A DNA stretch of 64,000 nucleotides from Diphasiastrum complanatum (Eukaryota; Streptophyta; Lycopodiopsida; Lycopodiales; Lycopodiaceae): assembly GCA_029204225.1 (NCBI GenBank), contig CM055112.1:23130578-23194577 (forward strand), in the 5' to 3' direction. Both the position numbers and the translations under genes were made by a program. Below, piece after piece: positions 44,087 through 55,639 of the stretch (within the stretch, counting starts at the first letter, position 1; every line of letters begins with the position of its first letter). Under the pieces are notes generated by a model. The model did not search any database, was not told where the DNA came from, and saw only the letters and a program-made list of their open reading frames with translations.

Positions 44087-46300
44087 CTAGAACTCTAGAT
44101 ATTTCGTTTGGTCGTCCAGGTTGAGATCCTTGAGCTCTGCATCGGCACTTAGATTCACCTTTGACGTAGAAACTGCAGGCAATGTTGGCTCCATTTGACC
44201 TCGAGTCAGCTGGTTTGTCACTGTTGGATGTCTTTCATTAAAAAAGTGAGTTTTCGCTTGGTCACACAAGGTGAGCTCCTTGAGCTCTGCATCGGCACTT
44301 GAATTCACCTTTGATGTAGAGACTATAGGCAATTTTGGCTCCATTTGTTCCCGTGTCAGCTGGTCTGTCACTGTTGGTTGTCCTTCGTTAAATAGGTGAA
44401 TGAGATTGGGAGGAATGGTTGGCTCAGGTTCATTTGTGTCGTTCTTTTCTAGTTGGTCCCCTGGCACAGCTCTGACGACACAAGGTCTCCTGCCATTATA
44501 TAATAACACAAGGTTAACCCCTTTTGCCAAGAAGGCCACCACATGTTCGTTAAACCAGCTTAATCCCAAAATAGCGTCGAAGGCATCCATCTTCAAGATT
44601 GTGAACGTTAGTCGATTCTTCCAGGCTCCCAGAGAGATTGGTAAGTTGGTTGCCAATCTACAAGTGGTCATTGTACCTTTCGCGGTCTCCACACAAATAG
44701 GAGTCACATTTTCTTCACATTGGATGTCCAATTCTCCTGTCAGTTTTTCTGACAAGTAGTTATGTGACGCCCCCAGGTCTACCATGAAGTAAATGATCCT
44801 GCCTTGAATACAGCCTTTCAGGTACAATAACTTGGATCCTCTCGCAGGAGTCGCCATAAGATGTTCACGATAAGCCGCAAGTGCCCCTATCTGTTGCAAG
44901 GCATTCAGGTCAGACTCCGTCAAATCCGTTTCTGGGTCCTCTTCATCATCTTGTTCACCATCTTCTTGATCAAATGCCTCTCTCTCCATCCTATCAAATC
45001 CTTCAATGGCAGCCATGATTTGCTTATTCAATGGTTTGGGGCATGATCTCCAAGAGTGACCTTGCTGATGACAGTTGAAGCAACGCATGGAACTGCCCAC
45101 TGTTGGTGAGCTGTTGCTGTGACTAGCTGAAGGTCCAACATTGTTTCTTCTCTGGAACATGTTCCCTCCATTGTTGCCTTGGTTGCCAAACCCTGTTTTT
45201 GTTGGGAATTTATTCACGCTACTCGAGGCTTGGTTGCCATTTGGAGCTGAGTCCCCCCTTGAAAAGAAGCTCGGACTCGGTCTGGATCCACTAAATACTC
45301 TTGTTGAGGTTGCGGGAGCAGCTGGTGCCAATGTGCTCTCATAATCACAAACCATTTCAGCCGCTCGAATAGTTGAATTGAAATCATGGGGCATGTAGCT
45401 GTCTATCGCACGTCGGGTCCAGGATTGCATTCCAGACAATAGGTAATGAGTTTTGTCCGCCTCGGACATATCTTCAATAACCCATACACTCTGTCTGAAT
45501 CTATTGAGGTACTCTCGCAATGACCCTTTCTGTTTGAGCCCCGATAATTCTGTCCTCAATCTCATGTGTGAATCCTTCGGTATGAACTCCTCTCGTAACG
45601 CGGCTTTGAATGCGTCCCATGTTTGAAAATGCATTCCTGCCATCCGGTACCAATTTGTAGTGTAGCCCTCAAAATATGCTAATGCCAAGTCAGTTCTTTC
45701 TTCCTCAGGAGTGTTCATTAGACGGAAGTAATGGTCCATGTGAAACAACCAATCTTCCACAACTCGAATGTCACGCTCTCCTTTGAAAGTAGGTGGTGCT
45801 TTCACTTTGGCAGTCTTTCTTGGGCCCTCCGTGGTTTGCGCTCGTGGTTCTCTTGGTATCTGTGGAGGAGGCGCCATTGCATTCTCCCTAGTTGCTTCCA
45901 ACTCTTCAAACCTGGCTTCGAGCTGTGTTAGCCCGTCTCTCATTTCTCTAGCAAGGTTAATTTGAGTAAGATTCATGGCTCGCAAGGATGTTTGCCATTC
46001 TTTCCTTTCGGTTTCTCTATCCTTCTTCACCTCGCTAAGCATAGCCGTCATTGCGCTTGATAAGTATTGCCGCATCTTCACTTCAAAGAGGTCCTGTTGT
46101 GCCTCTGGCAAGGGTTCATCTCTTGGTGTAGGTTCAGAAGGGCCACCCATCTCTTCATGGAGGGGCGCCACTGTGGAGTGCATACGCTCTTTCTTTCTCG
46201 ACTTGGACCTGGTGCCATCTCGATGCATGCGAGAGCTGTATTCTCGAGTCAGCTCTTCTCCGTCCGTCAGTGCTCGTAACTCTTCAAGATGGTCCTCCAT
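44087..46300 (-). CDS. Gag-protease polyprotein of H
   Basis: 737-codon open frame. Residues 1-60 are charged. At about 165-290 lies a retrotransposon gag domain (VVEDWLFHMDHYFRLMNTPE, then LALAYFEGYTTNWYRM and LREYLNRFRQSVWVIEDMS). A CCHC zinc knuckle, CFNCHQQGHSWRSC, is at about 410. An aspartic protease-like domain follows at about 500-600 (YFMVDLGASHNYLSEKL and AILGLSWFNEHV). Two copies of a segment of roughly 50 residues (QPTVTDQLTREQMEPKLP / HPTVTNQLTRGQMEPTLP, each followed by STSKVN and SADAELK) close the protein. There is no polymerase. It is an element protein of Ty3/gypsy type. Confidence 0.92.
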   Translation of the reverse strand: MEDHLEELRALTDGEELTREYSSRMHRDGTRSKSRKKERMHSTVAPLHEEMGGPSEPTPRDEPLPEAQQDLFEVKMRQYLSSAMTAMLSEVKKDRETERKEWQTSLRAMNLTQINLAREMRDGLTQLEARFEELEATRENAMAPPPQIPREPRAQTTEGPRKTAKVKAPPTFKGERDIRVVEDWLFHMDHYFRLMNTPEEERTDLALAYFEGYTTNWYRMAGMHFQTWDAFKAALREEFIPKDSHMRLRTELSGLKQKGSLREYLNRFRQSVWVIEDMSEADKTHYLLSGMQSWTRRAIDSYMPHDFNSTIRAAEMVCDYESTLAPAAPATSTRVFSGSRPSPSFFSRGDSAPNGNQASSSVNKFPTKTGFGNQGNNGGNMFQRRNNVGPSASHSNSSPTVGSSMRCFNCHQQGHSWRSCPKPLNKQIMAAIEGFDRMEREAFDQEDGEQDDEEDPETDLTESDLNALQQIGALAAYREHLMATPARGSKLLYLKGCIQGRIIYFMVDLGASHNYLSEKLTGELDIQCEENVTPICVETAKGTMTTCRLATNLPISLGAWKNRLTFTILKMDAFDAILGLSWFNEHVVAFLAKGVNLVLLYNGRRPCVVRAVPGDQLEKNDTNEPEPTIPPNLIHLFNEGQPTVTDQLTREQMEPKLPIVSTSKVNSSADAELKELTLCDQAKTHFFNERHPTVTNQLTRGQMEPTLPAVSTSKVNLSADAELKDLNLDDQTKYLEF

Positions 46301-46654
46301 TATAGTCAGAGGTGTACTTCCAATAGATTATCGCCTCAATCCTTTTTATATTTGAAGCTCTCCCTTCTGTCAGCCGGGCCCCACAGCTCTCTTTTCTTCT
46401 TTATTAAATCAACTTCAATGAAAATATCCCTTCCTCAAACTTAGCACGCCCACATCACCTGAGAGCCAAGTAGGAACCAGGTCATTTGTGTCCAAGCAAG
46501 CACACGACAAACAGAACATACCAACCAAAGCAAACACAGAGGATCCCTCTCAAGCCACAAACCCCCCCTGAGACCGGACGTAGGACCTTTGCCTAGCCGC
46601 GCCCACACAAATCTATCACAGAATTAGCCCACGGGGAAACATCCATCCAACCAT

Positions 46655-47055
46655 CCGTGCTTTCACCATTAAGCAGCACATTGCCTCAGTCACGCCCCAC
46701 CACTTTTTGGTCGATAGCCCTTATAGCTAAACGATCAGCAGCTATCTCGCACCGGCAGCTAACCACCCGTGCTTTACACCCGAATTCGAGCAGCATCTTT
46801 GTATCAATGGTTAACCCGTACAATTCGAATATGTCGCCCCTGCACCCCACAAGGTACAGACCGTGCTTTCACCTACCTAGACAGCACTTTGCCTCATCCG
46901 TCCTACGTGCAGACAGCGCCAGGCCCGAACCGCGAGAACTGACCGTGCTTACACCTCGAGGGCAGCACTTTGACTCATCAAGTCCCCCGTTCTGCCGACC
47001 ACCCCGACCGTGGACGCACCCGTGCTTACACTGTGGGCAGCACCTTGCGCAACGG
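46655..47055. repeat. Leader array of CCGTGCTT...GCAGCAC units in H
   Basis: Five spaced copies of a unit with CCGTGCTTNCAC followed 10-20 bases on by GCAGCACTTTG (near 46655, 46768, 46861, 46941, 47018). The words GTGCT and AGCAC in each unit are complementary, so each can form a short hairpin. The array lies between the primer site and the gag start, where packaging signals normally sit. Role unknown. Confidence 0.6.
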
Positions 47056-47134
47056 TTGTCCTGACAAATCCCAAAAACGTGGCCATCCCTGTGAGACTTG
47101 CGTAGCTGACCGGCTAGTCGGCTCTGATACCACA

Positions 47135-48055
47135 TGTTGCGCCGGCGCCTCAAAGGGCGCTGGGACTTGAGCGGTTTCCCCAACACGCGCTTAAGTCTAA
47201 CATTCATCCATCATGCACTTACGTAAAAGCCAACTCAGAAACGTAACAAGCTTAACCATTCAGACTTAAGAAAACTGGAATCCCAACCAACCCGAAAGCC
47301 AACTCAAAATCCGTCCCCAAAAGGTAACCAAAGGCAAAGACAAGCCACACATGAAACCCCAAGGCATAGTGGTCGCCAAACTGACCAATTGGCATAGCGG
47401 CAAGCCCCATGTCGATGACAGGGACCCTTAGGCGCCAGCGACGCAAAAAGGTTGTAGTAAGGGTCCTTCCACTTGGACCAGTCCCGGAGGCGAAACCGAA
47501 ATGGTAATCATCCCCAAGGATCAACTTTATTAGATTTGGAAGAGGTTACATTCATACATAGACTGACCGGTCTCGGGGCCACCAACACGTGCTGGGCATT
47601 GTACCTGGCTCGTGCTGGTAGAGGGAGCTGAGACCTGGCGACTGGATTCCTGGCGCTGGTTGAGCTGCCCAAGTTTCTGTCTGCCGGACTCCCCCTATAG
47701 TTCTGCTGTGATTCGGCGCACCCCCTCTGGTTTGAAACATAGTGCTTTCTGGTAAAGCACGCTTTTTAGGACTTAGTTTTTATTTTGCTGATTAAGCCTG
47801 GCAAGCCTGGCAGAATCAGTCTGGCTCCCGGACATGGGTCCCGGGAGCCGTCTCGGCGGCCGAATCAACCTGCTTTCCTGACTAGGCCATGACTCGAGCT
47901 CCAGAGCTAGCTCATGACTTTGTGACTACTTGACTGGCTCACCACAGGTCGGAGACTCAGTCCTTGACATTCTAACTTGCTCTGGGACCTTAGGGAGTGT
48001 CACCCCTTTGAGTCTTACAGGGCACGCTGGGTGCACCCAAGTCAGCTTTACAACA
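47135..48055 (-). repeat. 5' LTR of H
   Basis: 921 bp. The primer site is at 47121-47132 on the minus strand. Bordered on the right by CTCTC and then a run of C. Confidence 0.93.
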
Positions 48056-48060
48056 CTCTC

Positions 48061-50920
48061 CCCCCCCCCCCAGTTAAGAAATTCAATGGATTTTTCCCTA
48101 GGCCTTTTGTTGGAAATATGCTATAATGTTGTGGAATAAATATTTGATAGTGATGCAAGTGTAGACAATGTAGAAACACTTCGAACATACATACGTCTAT
48201 GACTGAGCTACATCAAATTATCATTGGAAATTTGTGAAATTAATGAATGAATGACAATAACTCAATATGCTTGGATCTTTCAACTAATGCAGGTAGAATG
48301 CAACAAAATGTAATATTAGAAAATCGAATAAGATGAATGTAGACTTAACTGTTTACTAGAAATTTGAATAATCAAGATGGAACACTTTTGCTATCTGACT
48401 TTGATAACATAAAGCAAATAGTTTCACTTACTCTGCTATATAAATCACTCATACATAGATTGTAGTCATGGTAGCTTGTTACAAATCATCTAAAGTTATC
48501 AAATGTAATAACATTGACATTTGTTTTTGTACATCTTCTATTGTGCCTAGATCTATATTTGGGATCATTTTGGATTTTAAATTTTTACATACATGTATTT
48601 ACAGCTGATCTACATTACTGTTTTCATTGAAGTGAGAAATCCAACACTTCTTTGCACACAACATGGATACGATGATTCATATAGCAACTACAAGGCCTAA
48701 CTTAAGTTATACAATGGGCTTAGTTAGTCAATTTATGGCTACACCAAAAGATCATTGAAAAGCTACACAACACAAGTCTAACATTTGTATAAAAAAAAAA
48801 GACTTCAGAGCACATTACATTGAAACATTAATTATTTTTAGAAGATAACATGTGTCAAAGTAGTAGCATGTTATAAAATCTAGAGCGACACGAAAATAGT
48901 TATGAGCAATCTACCTCAATGATGTGCTTTGTGATAAAGGTAACCGAGTTCAAGAATTGTAGATAACAATCTCTTGGTGAACCTATAAGCACTAAATAAT
49001 AACACTTTACCACTACATTTAAAGGAACTTACCAAGTTTTCATATAAATGAATCATGATGAACAAATTGTACAAGCACATTGAGTACACATTAACAATAT
49101 TAAGAGTAGAAATGAGCAAGACTCTTGAAAAAAGTTTAATATGATTTCACATGTCTCAAAATTAGTATCCGGTAGTGATAGGCTTGAACACGATATAAAT
49201 ACATAAAGTGATTATATGTGTCATTTATAAGTCCTAAAACTTGGGTTTGAAGCCCTTTTGTTGATCTAGCTTCAAAATGCTTTATGCAAGTAAAGAGCTA
49301 TTTCAAACATACTTTGAGGTAGATTTGTGTTTCACTACTACAATATGACAAACACAGGTCCATGTTTTGCTAGTAGATTCAGACCTAGTGAAATAGCCAA
49401 ATACAACTGAAAAATTAGGAAGACATCTTAGAGTTTTTGCAATGAGTTTTTGCAAATTCAATTTCAAATGTTTTTCAAAGTTGAATGGAATATTGACATA
49501 AAAAAACATTATATTAATTCTATGTATGTACTCTATTCTTATGGATGGAATGTTATGTCTATTTTCTTTACCAAGTATAATTTTATTAATTTTCATATCA
49601 ACTCTATGTGCAATGCCAATTTTCAAGTAATGAATTTGATTTGATTACATCATTCAAATCCTTGAGTTTTATACTTACTCATGATTTTAAAAGTTCAAAT
49701 ACTTCAATTTTTAAAATGTACCTTTTTTTGTTTTGTAAGAAAATAATTTGGTCAATCATTAATTTGTTTTGTAAACTTAATGAATTTTTCAATAAACTAG
49801 TTTATTTTATTTTATTTGAGAAGTCATCATTCTCTTGTGAATATTTTACTCCCATTTTACAAGCTAGTACATAACCAAAACGTTTGCAAGTCTTTTAGCC
49901 TCAAATTTCAAGGGAGTGCCTCAAGTCATGACATGTTTTGCTTGTAGAGATAACACCAATACAGGCCCATATGGGTGAGAGTCATGATGGATTGTAGGGT
50001 GAGAAATAGCTCAATGGTGATGTAAGTATCACAATTCAAGTAGCAAATCTAGGTGGGTTACACCAGTGCACAGAATGATATTTATGAAAGTTTATATTTT
50101 TGTGATGGCAGCCTGGGTGTAGTTTGAAGATCTAGAATGAAAGTTTCTGTGAGTGTGTGAGTCATGAGCATTGGAGGACTGGAGTAAACAAAAAGTTGTA
50201 GTTATCATCCAAAATTCATCAAAGGATTTTCGACAATTGTTCAAACCCATATGATGTCAATAAAAAATGATCTAATTGTTGAATGAACCTGTGAAGCAAG
50301 TTTTTGATATTTTAAAAGTGACATTAAGCACTCATTGAGTTTTTACATTTTGAAAACATTGATTCCATGTTGTCTCGTTTGTAAATGATAATTGTATGTC
50401 AAATAAAAAACAACAAAAACAAGAACCAGAAGGATGCTATGAAAGACTACTCAAATTGGAAATTTTTTTAGCAAAACGAAAGGGAGGTATAAGAAAGCAC
50501 TTATTAATTTCCATCAGTAGAGAAACGATCAGTTGAAACAAACCAAACAGATTCACAAACCAGTGCCTCATGCTACTAATTATCTTTTACATAATTAAAA
50601 TCTGAACCTGGACATATCTTAATATACAGCTATAGCACAGATGTTGCATCAGACGATCAGACAAGGAATCCTGAAATTGGACTTCGAAATACCTTAGTGC
50701 CAGATTGGATCACAAGGATAGCATCCAACAATTTCTAGCTTTAATCCAAAATACAAATATTGACAAAACTAGACACCAAAAATTAAGGCTTCCAAAAGGA
50801 GCATAATATCCAAGCTTCCCTTGGGATATTGGTTACTCTATAGACTTCATTGTTTAAAGAAAACGGTAGACAAAATTGAGATTAACAGGTGAGAATATGG
50901 ATTGTTCTTTTAATTGCACC
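48061..50920. other. AT-rich stretch without recognised genes
   Basis: It begins with a run of C (48060-48071) beside element H. Open frames at 48916-49119, 49303-49626 and 49608-49874 are AT-driven and carry no recognisable domain. No LTR ends, primer sites or inverted repeats were noticed. Confidence 0.5.
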
Positions 50921-50924
50921 TCAA

Positions 50925-51130
50925 TTCTTGGATGTGGAGGTTCTCTTTGTTGTTTCACGTACTTGGCTCCATTTGTAGAGTTCTAGTGCAGAAGGTTCTT
51001 GCCTTGTTCTCCAGTTATCGAGCCAGATAATGGACTTAGAAATTTTGCAATGACTTAATCATGCAAGCCACTTTGCTCCACAGACCAAAGCTAATGGACA
51101 CTGTCTTCGATCTTTGGCAGGCTACCTGGG
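50925..51130. repeat. Duplicated segment, copy 1 (partner 54620-54840)
   Basis: Shares with 54620-54840, in the same orientation, GCACCTCA.TTCTTGGA..TG, TCTTGCCTTGTTCT, TTGCAATG, TAATCATGCAAGCC and TTTGGCAGGCTA, with diverged DNA between. It is probably an old local or dispersed duplication. On the minus strand both copies hold short open pieces, but no domain was recognised. Confidence 0.55.
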
Positions 51131-51814
51131 CATCTTTTATTAATCATGACATAAATAAGATACATTTTATCATACCATATGGCATAAAATTGCCATTTTA
51201 ATAAAACTACTTAGTTATTGTCAATATTATTGTCCATTAGAGTCACTTATTGGTACTGCTAATAGCATATTGTTATTTAACCAAATTACTAAAAATAGGA
51301 AAGTATTAAGAATAGCTTTAATTCTTTCGATATATCTATCATTTGAAAACCGATTGAAACGTTTGAACTTGCCATAGAAATTTATAGCTACTTTTTAACA
51401 TAGCCACATTCGTATATCAGCAAAAAGTGGCATAATAGTATATTTTGTGCATATGCAATACGTATAGCACATTTTCTTCTAGGAAATCAGCATGAATGAT
51501 TATATTTGCTGAAATTTTGACCAGAAAAATGCACAATATGTTCCCCCCCCACTTAAATGTGAAGCGTCCCCGAGAACAAAGGGAACAATCTTTGACATTT
51601 GATTTTGTATCATAAAACATTTGATTTAGACTGACGATTCTTTCGTCTTTCAAGCATCAAAAGGTTTCTTCATTCAACAATGGGCTTAGCACACAATAGA
51701 GTATGATGCTAATCATTCACCAAAAACAACACGAGCCACAACGAATGCATACCTCTACAGCCATCTCCACAATAATCAATCTCCACTCTGCATTTCAACA
51801 TCACACAAAAACTA
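51131..51814. other. Unassigned AT-rich DNA
   Basis: Nothing recognised. A run of C at about 51543-51551 and a 78-codon minus-strand frame (51417-51653) without any recognisable domain are the only points to note. Confidence 0.4.
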
Positions 51815-51995
51815 GACACAAATCACCCACTTTTCTCATTTTCTTTATTTATCAGAAAAACAGACACAAATCATCTAAATTCCTCATTCTTTGCCTTCCT
51901 TTATAAGATAACCGAACACAATCTCTAATTTGCTCATTTTCTTCATAAGAAAGGCAGAAACCAAGCATCTGCTTTCCTCATTGTCTACCTTTGAA
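51815..51995 (+). repeat. Imperfect tandem repeat, about 50 bp, four copies
   Basis: Units of the form (A)GACACAAATC...CTCATT(T/C)TTT recur at about 51817, 51861, 51913 and 51957, with decreasing similarity. The overlapping small open frames on both strands follow from the repetition. Confidence 0.5.
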
Positions 51996-52507
51996 AACTG
52001 GAAGATGGGTAATGCTCTGTGGAGGATTGATTTTGTTTTGTGAGGATAGATTTGAGAATGATTTTGTTGCGAGATTAGAGTGCCCAAATGATATTGGTTG
52101 TGTGAGAGATACAGAAGGATATGGAGGAGGAAGAAGTTTCCTTTCATCAAAGCGTGACAGACAGCCTATGCCGAGGTCAGCCCAATAATGAACTGTTTGA
52201 CTTTTTCAACCACTCCGACTCCGCCATGTGGCAGCCTGCGCTTGGTAGTTCATATCTCGAGTGCTCATAATGTTATAACAAACTATTATTTGTAAAAGCC
52301 AAAAGTTGTTTGGAACATTGGAGGTTTTGCTATTATTGATTTGTTAGTCCATATACCTTATTGGAATTAGTTTGAACACCTCGTGGTCTTTTTATCTTAA
52401 AGGATGATCAGAGACATGAATATGAGCCATAAAAACCATAAACACTATTTTTTCGACAAATAATATGAGATACTAGTCAAAAATTATGTTTTTTGTAACA
52501 TTGGAGT

Positions 52508-53779
<1,272 letters not shown>

Positions 53780-54610
53780 TCCTACACCTAGATACTTGAT
53801 GTAAAAAACATAAGACCCCTATATCTAACATAGATAATCTTTTTCAATTCTTCACAAAATCTTATCATGAAGATTGAAAGAAAAGCACTTTGAAAGAGTT
53901 TGAATGAAAATATACTACTCGCATAGGCAAAGAATGGTTTGCCTTAATAGTAGTTGTGGACAAGAAACACTCACGAAGTTGGTTGATTGAAATGAATGAG
54001 GTTATTTCCAATTTGGAACCTTAAAGAAATTTTGATGCACTATGGTGGCTTACAACATTGCAATGGGTGAAACATATAATATAACTCACCCTGTGAACTG
54101 CTTGCAACTAGGGAACAAATTCAATCTTGGAGTGAATGGTGCTGGCTTGGATTTGTAAAAACAGTATGTGCATCAGAAGATGGGATATTGGGGGAAGATT
54201 GCAGTCATGGGCATGATAGATCTATGCTACTCTTCATAAGCTGGTCCATTAAAAAGGAAAAGGACTATTTGATACTCTTTTCGAAGGAAGGGCCATCTAT
54301 ACAGTAGGAGAAATTGGGACGGGAGATTATGGTGTTAATAGGGATTCAGTGCAGGATTTGAAAATTGATCTCGAAGTTGACTAATCTAAAGGAACTATAA
54401 AGTTGTGTGGTTGATTGGGTTATAGAAGATAGTTATATGACAGTACTAGCAGTCGGATCTCTATGCTCAAACTATAGATTGTTCTCTATAAAATGGCATC
54501 TTGATGTGCTTTATATCTAATATATTGTTTGCCTGATAAGAAGCGTGCAACATTATAGTCATTATTGTTTATGAAGATGACAAAAAAACGCAACCTTCCA
54601 ATCAAAACAA
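53780..54610. other. Unassigned DNA
   Basis: No gene or repeat is recognised between the element D LTR and the duplicated segment at 54620. Open frames here are short. Confidence 0.4.
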
Positions 54611-54619
54611 CATGTTCAC

Positions 54620-54840
54620 GGACTTATTTGCACCTCACTTCTTGGAGGTGCGAGTTCTTTAGCTTCTGTGATTGGTATACTAGGCTTCACTTGTTGAATT
54701 CCGGTCCAGAATCTCTTGCCTTGTTCTTTGGTTCTCAAACCATGACGCACTTTGCAATGTTGTAATCATGCAAGCCTGTCAAAGGCTTTTCTGGATAAAC
54801 CCAAAGTAATCTACATGGTAATAGTTTTTTGGCAGGCTAG
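54620..54840. repeat. Duplicated segment, copy 2 (partner 50925-51130)
   Basis: See the partner at 50925. The 75-codon frames overlapping this copy show no domain. Confidence 0.55.
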
Positions 54841-55280
54841 GATCTTTTCCGCATGGCATACCGCTTCTTTTGAAGAGAGTTTTCGCTCATATCACAAACC
54901 TTACATGAACTTTCATCTACCTGAGTCCATCTTTTGCCTTGATGTATATCATACACTGTTTCAGAGATAATTTTTCACATACATTAGGTCTTTAGATCGT
55001 CCTTACGAAGATGTTATGACCATCCTATCAGAGCTTTTGCTATCAAATTTGTTTTACGATTCACAAGAACAAGTCATGTGAAAAGATCAAATGACAGGGT
55101 TAGTGAACTTTTGAAACCCTAATCATGACATAAATTTTTGGACACCTTAACATAAACTCATAGAGTCACTCCATATTTTTTGATTGATAGAAATTCATCA
55201 CTGTCAATTTCTGTTGTAAAGTGGACTTATTCAGTTTGCCCTAGATCATCTTTTTTCTGGATGACTGCCAGTTTTTAAGG

Positions 55281-55610
55281 CTAACATGGCTCTAGCCCTC
55301 TCCGAATCTTTGCCATGATGATGATGATGATGCTGTTGACGGGCACCTCTGTCAACATAGTACCTGTGCATGCATGAGTCGGTAAGAGAAGCCATTTTCC
55401 GAGACCACAATGCGGACATTCTTCAAAAAGCATACGTTGCCCCTCTATTTTTGAGCTAAAAGCTTCAGAAGTACCTGAGAGCAATTTCACTTCAATGATT
55501 ATCCATCTATACCTTACAGTTTGTCCATGTGCGCTCTGTACTTGAGGCACATGTCCGTATGCATAGTGATGTTTTCCAAAAACCTGCAGCTTTGGCTGAT
55601 CTTGAGGTCT
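55281..55610 (-). pseudogene. Possible gene fragment with one or two exons
   Basis: On the minus strand an acceptor (TGTATGCAG ending at 55611) precedes an open stretch reading PQDQPKLQVFGKHHYAYGHV and onward to WIIIEVKLLS, ending at a good donor, CTCAG/GTACTT (about 55487). Downstream, an uninterrupted frame contains CPHCGLGKWLLLPTHAC, a possible but unpaired Cys/His group. No family is recognised, no start or promoter is visible, and the frame can be chance. A short (GAT)n run lies at 55315-55332. Confidence 0.25.
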
Positions 55611-55639
55611 GCATACATGATTAGTTCACAATAATGGAT

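Larger units (their letters stand above)
42799..48055 (-). mobile_element. Element H, young non-autonomous gag-protease LTR retrotransposon
   Basis: Two 921-bp LTRs (42799-43719 and 47135-48055), TGTTGCGCC to TTTACAACA, with target duplication CTCTC on both sides (42794-42798, 48056-48060). The primer site on the minus strand, TGGTATCAGAGC (47121-47132), lies two bases from the 5' LTR. The purine tract CGAGGGGAGGA abuts the 3' LTR. The interior carries one long gag-protease frame and a structured leader. There is no reverse transcriptase, RNase H or integrase, so it must depend on another element's enzymes. The LTRs differ at 6 sites (about 0.65%), making it by far the youngest insertion here. 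It looks whole for its type. Confidence 0.93.

Noticed and set aside
44400-46355. Plus-strand frames of 60-126 codons opposite the H gag frame
   Set aside because: Shadows of the 737-codon minus-strand frame.
49303-49874. Frames of 64-107 codons in AT-rich DNA
   Set aside because: No domain, no splice or promoter context; length is expected at this base composition.
51815-51995. CRISPR-like array
   Set aside because: Units vary strongly, there are no distinct spacers, and the context is a plant nuclear genome.
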